Origin: Chara braunii
Lineage: Eukaryota; Streptophyta; Charophyceae; Charales; Characeae
Length of the DNA stretch: 62,070 bases
Assembly: GCA_003427395.1 (NCBI GenBank)
Contig: BFEA01000143.1
Coordinates: forward strand, 1,295,522-1,357,591
Direction of reading: 5' to 3'
Both the position numbers and the translations under genes were made by a program. The notes below the pieces were generated by a model that ran no database searches, had not been told where the DNA came from, and saw only the letters and a program-made list of their open reading frames with translations. Of this stretch, positions 32,629 through 42,880 are shown piece by piece. The stretch's first letter is position 1. Each line of letters begins with the position of its first letter.

Positions 32629-33192
32629 GGCTCGTATCTTCTAGTCACTGAGATGTATTATGACATTATTATGATTTATCAGTGATTGCAGCCCCTCCTT
32701 TATGGCTACTTCCTCCATTCTTTGTGTACTACTCTTCAGTCTCGTGTCTCTGGTCATGCTCTTGCAAAGTCTGGTTTCCGGTTTTTTCGTCCTCTCAATG
32801 TCATCTGATTTATGATGTATGCCCTGTAATGCATGGAACGTTTATGCATGAGGTAACAAGTTATTAATTACTCCTTATCATAATAGGTTACACTCAAGGC
32901 TACTTGAAGGACTCCTGCATAATAGGGACTCCGGTGACCTTGAGTCTAACCTTTATACAGGGTCAGGTGCGGGCGATAAAACCGAACGCCTCACTCTAAG
33001 CCGTGTCGCCGCTGGCAGGAGGGATAACCCTGACTACTTGACTGTGAGACAAAGGCTGCTTCTAGGTTCACTCCTATTTTTTCTAAAACTTTCCAAAATC
33101 CTGCGTCATAGCCTGCCAGTCCATCAACCCACTGCACTCGGCCGGGGAGGGACATTGAACCGCGCCTTGAAAAGGTGGGGGCGCGACAAAAA

Positions 33193-33210
33193 TGGCGCCG
33201 TTGCCGGGGA
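33193..33210 (+). promoter_or_regulatory. primer-binding site for tRNA-Asp
   Basis: TGGCGCCGTTGCCGGGGA, complementary to the 3' end of plant tRNA-Asp, a primer known from Tat/Athila-type plant Gypsy elements. It lies four bases after the LTR end. This fixes orientation and shows 26,281-33,188 is the 5' LTR. Confidence 0.92.
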
Positions 33211-33449
33211 CTCAAAAATTTTGAGTTCCTGGGAGCGGACCTTGGTCACAATATTCTGTGACTAGGCAGCAGTCTAGTATATTTCGTACAAGGTCTGGTT
33301 CAGGTCAGAAAGACTTCCGGTTAGAGGAGCCCCAAGAGGAGGGACCTCTTGCAGAAGTCTATCTGAAGTGATTCAGACCTGCAAGCAAGGGTTTGGAATT
33401 TGTTTTCTGGGCCCTTCGCTTGACAGGTTCAAAAGTCAGAAACCAGACG

Positions 33450-33838
33450 ATGACTGAAGAGTATAATGTCCTAGAAGCCCTAACTCGTGTCACCTGTGGT
33501 GGTGCCTTTCCCTAGATATTTGTTAAATGTATTACTTGTGCAAAATGAATGTGCATGTGCTTGTCTCTAGATTCCTTGACGCGGATGATTATGATATTCG
33601 ACCCTACGTCTTAGAAGGGGTTGATCAGGACCCTAGTTTCTTTGCCAACTGGGATGTCATAGTGGAGTGTGTCAAAGCCGAGAGGGATCAGTTGAGATAG
33701 CAAGGGATAAAAGCGAGTTGGAGCTTACTGCCTAGGATTTATGAGAAGATTCCTGCCCCGCCAGTACCCAAAGGATTCTGCGATGGTAGGAACTGACAAT
33801 CAATCGTCAATGCAGCGCTGAAAAGGCAGAGCTGGTAA
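33450..33838 (+). pseudogene. module 1 of a tandem paralogous family (degenerate)
   Basis: Starts MTEEYNVLEALTRVTCGGAF and ends with remnants of the FCDGRNW and NAALKRQSW blocks. It contains stops at 33,514, 33,547 and 33,698, a TGA where the family has Trp (33,795), and a frame change. Module 2 begins eight bases after its end. It lies between the PBS and gag, where some large plant Gypsy elements carry an extra frame. Function unknown. Confidence 0.7.
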
Positions 33839-33845
33839 GCAGCCC

Positions 33846-34241
33846 ATGTCGGCAGTAACTAGAGCGATAGAGACACTGACCAAGATCACTACTGGCGGTG
33901 CTTTCCCATACGTCATTGAGAGGTGTGTGACTTGTGAGCACGACTCAGTGGTTCTATACGTCCTTGTAGTCCGCTTTCTTGATACAAATGAGTATGATGT
34001 AAGGCCATACGTATTTGCTGGAACAAGGAGAGGGGTTGACCATGAGGCATGTTGGGTAGTTGCTGCTGAGTATATCCTAGATGAAAGGTTGTTGCTGAAA
34101 CAACAAGGAAAGAAAATGGCGTGGAGTGTCCTACCCAAAGAATTTGAGAGGTTCCCAAGCTCTCTGGTGCCAGCTAGCTTCTGCGACGGGAAGGATTGGG
34201 GATCAATCCTCAACGCGGTATTAAGGGATCGAGTGTGGTGA
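33846..34241 (+). CDS. module 2 of a tandem paralogous family (intact frame)
   Basis: 131 codons, intact. Blocks in order: LTKITTGGAFPYVIERCV (about 11-28), VLYVLVVRFLDTNEYDVRPYV (about 38-58), a helical middle (EYILDERLLLKQQGKKMAW), and the end PASFCDGKDWGSILNAVLR. The same blocks in the same order appear in modules 4 and 5 and, damaged, in 1 and 3. The size and compact alpha-beta look suggest a small soluble domain. No homologue recognised. No signal peptide or membrane segment. Confidence 0.65.
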   Translation: MSAVTRAIETLTKITTGGAFPYVIERCVTCEHDSVVLYVLVVRFLDTNEYDVRPYVFAGTRRGVDHEACWVVAAEYILDERLLLKQQGKKMAWSVLPKEFERFPSSLVPASFCDGKDWGSILNAVLRDRVW

Positions 34242-34580
34242 GCTATATGCTAATCGATGTCTACACTCCTGATGATGGAGAGAGTTTCTGCTTTGAGGTC
34301 TTTCTAGACGAACAGCAAGCGATTGTCATCGGGGCTGTGAGAGGATGTGACACTAGGATAGGTAGGCATGGCGAGATTGGCATGGTACAGCACTACCTTG
34401 AGCTTATGTGAGCGGCTGCTTTTAGAGCGATTACAGGTCAGACTAAGATTAGACATCTGCTGGATTGCAAGAGTTCGGATGGCAGGAGAGTGATGTTACA
34501 TGCGAGAGATGAGACCATCCTATCTAGACAGCGTCCTGCGGACAGTCTGGCTAGAGGCGCTAGAAGCAGCCCAAGGCAAT
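34242..34580 (+). pseudogene. unrecognised frame between modules 2 and 3
   Basis: Plus-strand reading YMLIDVYTPDDGESFCFEVF, then IVIGAVRGCDTRIGRHGEIG and, after a TGA at 34,409, TKIRHLLDCKSSDGRRVMLH. Protein-like composition but different from the modules. Possibly part of a second extra gene. Confidence 0.4.
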
Positions 34581-34648
34581 GATACTGGGATGTAAAGACT
34601 CTATGTCAATTGTGACTGTGACCATTGGTAGAGGATGGCTAGATAAAG

Positions 34649-35006
34649 TAACTGAGACTGGCAGTCCGTTTAAGATATTGAGACACGACCGTGTAAGGAA
34701 GGGCGTTTAGTATTCTATGTCCCAGCGGTCAGATTTTTCAAGACTAACGAGCTTGACGTGAGGGTTTATGCTCAGGAAAGAATAGAAGAGGAAGAAGGTT
34801 ATTTAGAGTGTATGAGGAGAGTGTACAATAACTAAAGGGTAAGGAGGCTGCTTTGAAGCTTGCATGAGAAAGTGACATGGGGGAAACGAGTCAGGCAATT
34901 CGAAAGACTCCCTAGTTTTCTGACTACGGATAGATCCACTGACAAGCGAGACTGGGCGCCTCTTCTAGAAGCTATTGCCGTGGTTAGTAAGGCAAAGAGA
35001 GAATGA
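34649..35006 (+). pseudogene. module 3 (degenerate)
   Basis: Recognisable across frames: SPFKILRHDRV, then VFYVPAVRFFKTNELDVRVY and, after stops near 34,835 and 34,868, WGKRVRQFERLPSFLT and KRDWAPLLEAIAVV. This matches the FPY-IER, YVLVVRFLDT-EYDVR, RFP and W-PILNA blocks of the intact modules. Confidence 0.65.
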
Positions 35007-35035
35007 GCTAGTCATGCGACCGAAGACGCTGTCTC

Positions 35036-35584
35036 TTGAGACCTTTGTACGTAGGTTCGAAGTTCAAGACGAAGCTTCTCTTGAGTTTTCCCTCATGTGA
35101 CAATGGAAAGGAGGTTGTTATGGTTGAGGGGCATGTTAGTTTCCTAGGAAGCAGGCATATTTGGGAGGAGGCTGAAGGAAAGGAATTACCAGACATTAAT
35201 TCTTCGGTCATCTCACGCCTACTCCGGGATTTAGAGCCTTTTACGGTAGGAGGGGCGTTTCCTTATGAGATTGAGAGATACACTGTCTTAGCTATACCTG
35301 AGACAGAGGAGAAAGTGTATGTGTTAGTAACTCGCTTCCTAGAGACTGATGAGTACGACGTGCGAATATATACTCCAGTGACTAGGAAGATCTGGCGGCG
35401 GTATACTGGGTCTCACGAGTGGGCACTCAGTCACGTCTGTAAATACAGAGACGAACTCAAGAAGGAAGGTAAGAAAGTCACCTAGAGTGTGAAACCTACT
35501 AGGTACGAGGGTTTTCCAAGTCCTCCTATACCAGATAGCTTCGTCAATGGTGAGGATTGGGAACCGATCCTTAACACTGTTTAA
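35036..35584 (+). pseudogene. module 4 with N-terminal extension (one nonsense change)
   Basis: Starts with about 50 extra residues (PLYVGSKFKTKLLLSFPSCD, VVMVEGHVSFLGSRHIWEEA), then VGGAFPYEIERYTVLAIPET, VYVLVTRFLETDEYDVRIYT and ELKKEGKKVT. A TAG at 35,483 stands where the other modules have Trp; the frame then continues SVKPTRYEGFPSPPIPDSFV and DWEPILNTV. Apart from that stop the module looks sound. Confidence 0.7.
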
Positions 35585-35684
35585 AGAGATAGGAAGTGAA
35601 GAGGTGTCAACATTGACGCTTCAGGCGCTGGATAGGATTAGACGGATCGAAGATAAGATCATGGGGGTCGCTAGGGACTAGACA

Positions 35685-36122
35685 ATGTCTGGTTACTGTC
35701 TGGCAGTCACGGCAACACTGGACGCCTTAGTTCCTCTTACTTGTGGGGGAGTTTTTCCCTACAAGATAGAACGCTGCATATCCCTAGAAGGGAATCATGC
35801 CCCTGGGAAGGCGTATATCCTTGTAGTGAAGTTCCTCGACACTGGTGAGTATGATATTCGACCCTATGTTCCCTCGTTGAGAGAGAAAGGGACAGATCGT
35901 GAGTCTCTTCAGAGTTGTATTAATAATATAGTTAACCAAGAGAAGAAGGATTTAGAAAGAAAAGGGGTAAGAGTAGTTAGTGACTTAACACCGATTCTGT
36001 TTGATAGGTTTCCTGAGCCACATCTGCCAGGAAGTTTTACTGACGGCAGGAACTGGGAACCAATTTTAAACGCAATCCTAAGAGAGAAAAGGTTAAGGAA
36101 GAAGGAGGAGCATAACCAGTAA
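35685..36122 (+). CDS. module 5 of the tandem family (intact frame)
   Basis: 145 codons ending 11 bases before the gag start. Blocks: LDALVPLTCGGVFPYKIERC, KAYILVVKFLDTGEYDIRPY, a charged middle (NIVNQEKKDLERKGVRVVSD), FDRFPEPHLPGSFTDGRNW and PILNAILREK, with a basic tail. It is the last of five modules and the closest to gag. Absence of stops in modules 2 and 5 while pol is riddled with them hints at recent origin or constraint, but the sample is small. Confidence 0.68.
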   Translation: MSGYCLAVTATLDALVPLTCGGVFPYKIERCISLEGNHAPGKAYILVVKFLDTGEYDIRPYVPSLREKGTDRESLQSCINNIVNQEKKDLERKGVRVVSDLTPILFDRFPEPHLPGSFTDGRNWEPILNAILREKRLRKKEEHNQ

Positions 36123-36132
36123 ACTAGATAAG

Positions 36133-37180
36133 ATGGTCAAAGGACCAAACGCATGGCAGAGCCGTGCTAGTTCCTCTGCTGGGGATGGAGAAGTAATCAC
36201 TACCGAGGTTCTTCGAGAGATGTTGAACCGAATAGAGGCCATGAAGACCGGGATGGACACTATAAATGTCCGTCTAGACCTTCCGAGAGCTAAGGTACCT
36301 CCAAAGAACATACCCTGCTTTGATGGAACCAAGGTTCGGGAGTTCCTGGAAGATTATGGAGTTCCTAGAAGATTATGATGTCTTCGGTATTAGCCATGGT
36401 TGGTCGCATAAACAGAAGTTGAAAGCTCTGCTAGCCTATATTAAACCTAAGATGAGGGTGTCGGTAACAAAAACGACACAAGGGCTGACAACGTGGACAG
36501 ACGTGAGACAAAAGATGCTGGAAGAGTACGCCAAGTATGACGTCCCAACAACCATGCAAAATTTGTTGGATGTACGACGTTCCAAGTATGCTACCCTTGA
36601 TCAATTTCTAGAGGATTTTGAGAGGGTTGCGCGGAGAGTACCCTTCCTAGACGAGGCTCAAAAATGTCATGTTCTACTGACTAACTTCGCGGAGGATGAA
36701 AGGAAGAGTGCGGTTAGTCGTGCTGCCCATTATCCTCTAAAGTGGGATGAAGTAGTCGAGATGGTCCGTGAGTTGCCTTCCGTGTCCAACAGGAAATGGT
36801 CTTTGGAACAGATGAAAGCAATCACTAATGCAATAGAAGGAAATGTTGAGGCAGCTATGGGAGGAAACTTGAAGGCCGAGGAGATCCTTGGTCTTCTTGT
36901 TAAGCTTGGTAGCTTCGAAAAGTTAACTCTTCCTGCCCCAGCAACTCAAGCACTTGTTGGAGCCGAAGAAGGTAAGGAAGAAAGGAAGAAGGAGAAACAA
37001 AAGGAAGAGAGTAAGAGGGAGAGCGAAAGTAGTGATGAGGAAGACGCTAGGCGAAAGAGAAAAGAGAGGCAAAAAAAGAAGCGCGATTGGGTTGGAAGAA
37101 AAATAATAAGAGCCGAGATTGGCAAAGGAAAAATGACCCTTTCCGATGTTATTATCATGACGAGGAAGGTTATACTCTAA
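36133..37180 (+). pseudogene. gag of the giant element (frameshifted)
   Basis: The first frame (36,133-36,378) has LREMLNRIEAMKTGMDTINV; the second (36,320-37,180) carries the capsid-like LKALLAYIKPKMRVSV, TTWTDVRQKMLEEYAKYD, LDQFLEDFERVARRVPFLDE and HVLLTNFAEDE, then a long Lys/Glu tract. A 19-bp direct duplication (36,340-36,358 repeated at 36,359-36,377) causes the shift. Gag would form the particle. Confidence 0.8.
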
Positions 37181-38463
37181 CCCGGTGCCCATCACTAGAG
37201 AAGGAACTCAAAGAAGATATTGTCAAGAAGAATGCCAATGGGCACATCTGTGATGCCAATTGGAACAAGGTAGACTTACGAGTCAAAGGAGGGATGCGAG
37301 TGGTAATCCCAGAGAAGGCTAAGGCCAATAAGGATAAAAGGAAGAAGGTTAGGGTTAATGTTGTCACCTTTGACGGTATGCTACCTCCGGAGATAGTGGC
37401 TCGAGACGACAATCCTGGAAGCCAAAACCTGAATGTATCCCATATCAGCCAAAAAAAGGTTGAAGAGAAAAAGCGGGAGAAGGCTCAAAGAGAGCTAGAC
37501 CAGTTGATCGATGGGACCAAGGACCTAGTGAAGGAAGGGAAAGGAAAGAAAGCTGCCAGGATGGTGGTCTTGAGATCTGAGGCCGAGGAGGGTGTCTCGA
37601 TAGATGAAGTAGAAAAGAAGCTACTTGAGGAAATCGAGATCACTCTATCCTGGAAAGAGGCAGTAGCCTTGGTGCCAAAGTTTAGGGAAGAGCTCAAAAA
37701 GATGGTTGAGAGGCGAAAGGTAGAAGTCAATAGTCTAAGACTCTTCCCCCAATATGTGGAAAGAGCCCCGCGTGGTACCAAGATGAGGTTTGGCTACATG
37801 TCGTGTGGGTACTTTAATATCTCCGTAAACGACGTGCAGGTTAGAGCCCTAGTGGACTCTGGGGCTGAGATGGTGCTTATGTACTCGGCCACGATGAGAT
37901 CATGTGGGTTTGGAATAGATAGGAAAGCCAACCACTAGCTCTCCAATATAGTCGGATTCCAACCATTGGAGGGATTTATTAATGATCTGCCTATCCGAAT
38001 TGGGACTTTACGGGCCGAGATCCTTAGTTTTGTGGTTCCCAACTTGGATCATAACTGCATTCTCGGAGCCCCTTTCCTACATAGAATGCAGGTTTGTGCA
38101 TTCTTTGGCCATAATGGAGCGACCTGACTCTCTCTCCAGGATCCTGTCACTGGTCAAGAACAGGCCTTTGTGATAAGTGATAGGCATCATCTTCGTCATC
38201 AGCGACATGTTAATTCTCTTAAGCATGGAGAATCTGACAAGTTGATTGAGGAAGTACGAGCAAAGCTGAAAGAAAGTGGAATGATAGACAAGAAGACAAT
38301 GATTAAAGTAAATGATATTGGTAAGATGCTCGAGCTCCTGGATAAAGAAAAGGAGTTAAGTGACAAGACAGAGATGGAAGGATTCAAGAATGTTGTGAGG
38401 GCAGCAAAAGTTGCCATGATGCAGCTCACCTTCTCTGCAACTGGTCCTTTTTTAGGAAAATAG
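37087..38463 (+). pseudogene. nucleocapsid and protease region of the giant element
   Basis: Near 37,141 FRCYYHDEEGYTLTRC resembles a CCHC knuckle with the second Cys as His and the His as Tyr. A charged linker follows. At about 37,855 VRALVDSGAEMVLM is a retropepsin active site with DSG intact; the late NCILGAPFLHRM (near 38,055) supplies the second conserved block. TAG at 37,936 and TGA near 38,125 split the domain. A Lys/Glu-rich helical frame (38,170-38,463) leads to RT. Confidence 0.85.
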
Positions 38464-39590
38464 CCACCGGATCTAAGAGAAAGTATAAGCGCAAGGGAGT
38501 GAAGAAGAATCTGGTGGAAGTCCTGATAGAGAAGGATTATAATGAGGAATTAGAGAAATAAAGAGAGATAATTAAGAGACTAAGAGAGGCTGCATTAGAG
38601 AGGGGAAGAATTACCCCGGAGAGGTTCAAGATAATGAAGGTAGGAACCGGCGACTTCCTTCTGCCGGCTGAGAGGGATTTCATGTATGAATTATGTCAGA
38701 AACTTTAATGATGAGGAGAGGGGACGACTGGACGTTGACATGATCAAGATGGTCAAGATCTGGACCATTCCTCACACGCCTTGGAATGATAGACCTACGA
38801 AATATGCTCAAAAGGATGAAAAAGATGTAATGGAGTACGTAAACCAGAAAATCGCCTCCAACGTTGCAGAACCAGCGGATGGTGCTTATGCCAATCACTG
38901 GTTTTGTTTTTGGAAGCCAGGAGGAGGTCTGCGATGGATACAGAATTTGCAGAAGTTGAATTCAGTAACTGTTCGCGATGCGGGTAGCTTACCGAACGCA
39001 AATTTGTTGGCCGAGTCTTTCGCTGGAAGAAGCATTTATTCCCTAGTTGACTTGTACTCTGGCTATAACCAGTTCCCATAGATCCTACTAGTCGACCTAT
39101 GACGGTCATGCACACGCCTAAAGGCCTCATACAAATGTGTGTGGTGCCTCAAGGGTGGACGAATGGGGTCGCGGTTGTCCAACGAGATATGTTGAAGGTC
39201 ATGGAGGACATATGCCCAAAGGTTACGTTCCCATACATTGATGACAATCCGGTTCAAGGACCAAAGGAAAAGGATGAGACCTTAGTGGATGGACGAGTTA
39301 GGCGGTTTGTGTGGGAACATGCGTAGGGAGTATCGAAACTATTAGAAAGGTTGTTTAAGTACAATCTAACAGCTAGCGGACCGAAATCACTACTATTCGA
39401 CAGAGAGGTAACGATCTTGGGTTTCAAGTGCTTCTTGGAAGGGAGACCCCCCGATTCTAAGAAGGTGGATAAAATCCTAAACTGGCCTATGCCTCTTAGG
39501 ATAGTTGGGGAAGTAAGGAGCTTCCTAGGGGTCTGCAGCTTTTGGCGGATCTTCATTCCCGGGTTTGCCAGGATAAGCCGAGCCCCTTAG
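38464..39590 (+). pseudogene. reverse transcriptase of the giant element
   Basis: Frame 38,686-39,081: GGGLRWIQNLQKLNSVTVRD and SLVDLYSGYNQFP, with the first catalytic Asp at about 39,049. Frame 39,099-39,326: GLIQMCVVPQGWTNG and FPYIDDNPV, the catalytic box as YIDD at 39,234-39,245. Frame 39,351-39,590: LGFKCFLEGRPPDSKKVDKI and EVRSFLGVCSFWRIFIPGF. All catalytic residues seen are intact, but TAG codons at 39,079 and 39,324 and a frameshift near 39,585 break the polyprotein. Confidence 0.9.
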
Positions 39591-39594
39591 AGAA

Positions 39595-40767
39595 ATGGTG
39601 CGACAAGGAGCTAGCTTAGGGTGGTCTGACCAAAGAGAGAAGGTTGCGCGGACACTTCAAGATAAGTTAAGAGATGGCGGGTTCATACTGGGAGTACCCT
39701 ACTTCGACGATGAAAGGGAAAGGCCCTTCATCATTGAAGCCGACGGCGGCCCGATAGCATTAGGAGGAGTGCTCGTGCAGCGAGATGAGAATGGTAAAGA
39801 AAGGCCACTTAGATTTGAGAGGCGCACCCTTAATTCGGTTGAGAGAGGCTATATCCAGTTTAGGAAGGAGCTTCTGGCAATATTGCACTGTTTCAGGGTG
39901 TTCAGACACTACAGTATGGGACGAAGATTCATCCTAAGAACGGATTTCACGACAGTAATTGAGGCTGTTAAGAGACATCAGCAAGTAGATGCTACGGTTA
40001 GTAGGTGGATAACTCATATATGGACGTATGACTTTGTATTAGAAAAGGTACTTACTGATAAGAATTGGGTTGATGGGCTAAGTCGTGTGGAATGGGGATC
40101 AATAGATGATGAATCTCTTGAGGAGGCACCCTTCGTTGATGAATTCCTTATGGGGGACGATGATGAAGGGCTACCTCCTGCTCCTAATTGTTATACGGCC
40201 TCAGCCATGGCGACCAGTAGAGAAGACTGCTGGGGTGAAAAAGAAGATTCCTATATCCACTACCTCTTGATTCAAGAGGATGAGGAAGAAGGGTGGTATG
40301 GGATGGTAGAACAAGCTGCTGTTGCAGCTCATGAGCTGGGTGAGAGTTCAAGAATGACTGAGCATCGATTGAATGAGACAGAGGATGGGTCAGAAGATTT
40401 AGAGGAAAGTAAGGATGATGGGGAAAGTTTTAGAAAGGAAGAATACGACGGAGAGTATAAGAGGATCGGTATGGTGACGAGCAATAATCACTTGAACGAG
40501 TTCTGTCATGAGAGAACAAAGAGGACCTTTAGGCTACGTAGGGGTCACCTCTTTGTAGATGCTGAGGAAGGATTACCGCCGCTGAGAGTGGTGTGTGGTA
40601 GGGAAAGGCAACTAGAGGTGATTGCCGCGCTGCATGAAGGTCTAGCAGGGGGTCATAGGGGGGCTGATGCTACATACTATAAAGTATCCCGACTATATCA
40701 CTGGGATGATCTGAGGGATATGGTTATGAGATATTGTAAGTCATGTGAAGCCTGTCAGAAAATATGA
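39595..40767 (+). pseudogene. RNase H, acidic linker and integrase zinc-binding domain
   Basis: The longest clean frame of the element, 390 codons. RNase H acidic residues: Asp50 (FIIEADGG), Glu92 (QFRKELLAI) and Asp117 (LRTDFTTV). Residues about 165-290 are an unusually long Asp/Glu-rich linker without a recognisable fold. HHCC at the end: His347, His354 and CKSCEACQ with Cys384 and Cys387. A TGA at 40,765 separates it from the integrase core. Confidence 0.9.
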
Positions 40768-41730
40768 TCTATGAGATTGATTGAACCCTTATACCCCACC
40801 GTTCTTGTTGAGCCTGGTAGTACTGTTCACCTTGATCTAATTACTATGCCACCTGGTAAGGATGGAATGAAATATATACTAAATATGAGAGATAATATGT
40901 CTGGTTATGTTGAAGCAAAAACCATCCGTAAGAAAACTGCAAAAACAGTCGCAGATTGGATCGAGGAAATCTTCTTAAGGTACCCCTTCATACGTGAGTT
41001 TGTGGCTGATCAGGGATCAAAATTCAAGAACGAGATGGTCAGAAAGCTCATGTTCAGACTTGGAGTTTGAGTCAGATTTGTGACACCATATCACCCTCAG
41101 GCTAATGCATCAGTGGAAAGAGGTCACAAGACTCTAAAGGATGCTATATCAAAATGGTTCCGAGGTGATTCCAGAAGCTGGTCATCCTTCTTGAGAGCGG
41201 CTGTCTATGCTGACAATATGACTGTCAAACGGACTACAGGTTATGCACCTGTTACACTCTGATACGACCGGTATGCTACTTCTCCCATTGAGAACCTGGT
41301 TGAGACCTGGACCCATGAGGCACAGAGAGAGTCATACTCCACAGAGGAGTTGTTGAGACTGAGGATCAGGCAGATCAAGGAAGTGGATGAGGCCATAATC
41401 GGGGCCACAAAGAGGATGTCAGACAGCAGGTTATCTGACTAGACACGATGGAACAGCAAGAGGTACATGAGGAAGGAACGACTTCAGGTCGGGGATATTG
41501 TACTTCTGCATGATACACCTCTCGAGACGCAGTGGACCAAGAGATTGGAGGCCAGGTGGATGAGACCTTTCGGGATCATCAGAGAGGTTGAAGGCAAGGC
41601 CTATGAGTTAGTAGAGATGGATGGAACGAAATCCCATGGTATAGAATCCGGCTCCTGACTCCGAAAATTCATACTCGGAGATGCAGATTTGATTCCGAGG
41701 TCGGGCAAAATGATGGGGCGAGGCCCGAGA
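40768..41730 (+). pseudogene. integrase catalytic core and C-terminus of the giant element
   Basis: DDE triad complete: Asp in VHLDLITM (40,834), Asp in EFVADQGSKF (41,008), Glu in ASVERGHKTL (41,116); the last two are 35 residues apart as in active enzymes. Stops at 41,068, 41,260, 41,440 and 41,656, all TGA or TAG. The C-terminal part has RLQVGDIVLLHDTPLE and RWMRPFGIIREVEGKAYELV. No chromodomain seen. Confidence 0.9.
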
Positions 41731-41744
41731 GCCGTCTAGCATCA

Positions 41745-42275
41745 GCCTTGACATGCTGGGTCGTGGCCAGTGTGCGCTCAGCATTGGTTGGGACATGGTC
41801 AGTGTGCCGCCAACCGCGGGATCATTATATGCTGAGATATGGCCAGTGTTGCCGCCAGCTACAGACGATAGGCTGGGACGTGGACAGTGTTGCCGCCAGT
41901 TACAGATTCAGACGATATGCTGGGACGTGGACAGTGTTGCCGCCAGCTACAGATTCAGATGATATGCTGGGACATGGACAGTGTTGCCGTCAGCTACAGA
42001 TTCAGACGATATGCTGGGACGTGGACAGTGTTGCCGCCAGCTACAGATGACAATATGCTGGGACGTGGACAATATTCCCGCCAGCTACAGATGTTGATTA
42101 TATGCTGGGACGTTGACAGTGTGCCGCCAACTATTGATGATGATTATGTGCTGAGACGTGGCCAGTGAGCCGCCAGCTATTGATGATGATTATGTGCTGG
42201 GACGTGGCCAGTGAGCCGCCGACTATAGATGATGATTATACGCTGGGACGTGGCCCGTGTGCCGCCAGCTGCAGC
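41745..42275 (+). repeat. tandem array of about ten units after integrase
   Basis: Units of about 46-56 bp with gctgggacgtggacagtgttgccgccagctac-type sequence, so GCTGG and CCAGC can pair round a 19-nt segment. In the unit at 41,786-41,815 both arms changed together (GGTTGG/CCAACC). The units lie in the 3' untranslated part. Confidence 0.9.
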
Positions 42276-42880
42276 CGACAGTCGGCTTGCTATGATTACA
42301 GCATGATTTCGGATGTCGGAGTTGGATATGAGCAGCCTATGATAGCTTGGCTCAGTGGTGGACTCATGTGCCTGTCGGGCCTTGGTTGGCCCCAGTTTTG
42401 TATGAATGTAAGTTAAAATTTTAAAATTTCAGTTCATTGCATTGTATCTGGCTTGTCACGTGTCAGTCCTCGGATATGCTTGGGGGATTGGGAGCCAGTT
42501 CTCGAGATTTTCAGTTCTTGCCTCTTACTGTATTTTATTGATCTGCATGGCATTGTGGAATGAATGGTTGTGGGATAATGTGAAAATATGTTTTCTTCCT
42601 CTCATAAGTCAGCGCTCAATTGATGGGGCAACCTCCTAGTACGATAGTGTAAGGAGGATTGCCTAGCATCATCTGCACAAGTTGATTGGTTATTCCTGAA
42701 AGAGGGTGGTACTTAACCCAGTGAAGTGTTCCAGTGGCAAGGGACTCAACATCATCGGATGGGGTTCCTCTCCAGATGGGCCTTCGCCGTAAGACACTGC
42801 CGAGCTCTGAAGGGATAGGTAGTCAGTTATGTGTCATAGGCGATGGAGTGATCTGTCCGATCTTGTGGTCGGGGCGAAGA
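42276..42880 (+). other. 3' internal region, no gene seen
   Basis: Short plus frames only (42,442-42,639 and 42,734-42,925), no motif. Confidence 0.5.

Larger units (their letters stand above)
26281..33188 (+). mobile_element. giant LTR, left copy (about 6.9 kb)
   Basis: Starts TGTCGGAGAG at 26,281; the same start recurs at 45,187 and homology runs colinearly to gtgggggcgc at 33,184 / 52,123, with a probable end at gcgaca (33,188). A tRNA-Asp PBS follows within five bases. By hand, 9 of about 335 positions differ at 27,113-27,440 and 8 of about 510 at 31,528-32,038. It interrupts a minus-strand Gypsy gag-pol. The right copy precedes no PBS and follows a PPT, so the two copies are LTRs and not a segmental duplication. 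Confidence 0.9.

Noticed and set aside
32612-32690. Retro-spliced intron explaining the 72 bp missing from the right LTR
   Set aside because: The missing piece does not have matching GT...AG ends relative to the retained bases; a simple deletion fits better.
33193-33210. Fragment of a tRNA-Asp gene
   Set aside because: Only the 3' 18 bases are present, complementary, and placed directly after the LTR, so it is a primer-binding site.
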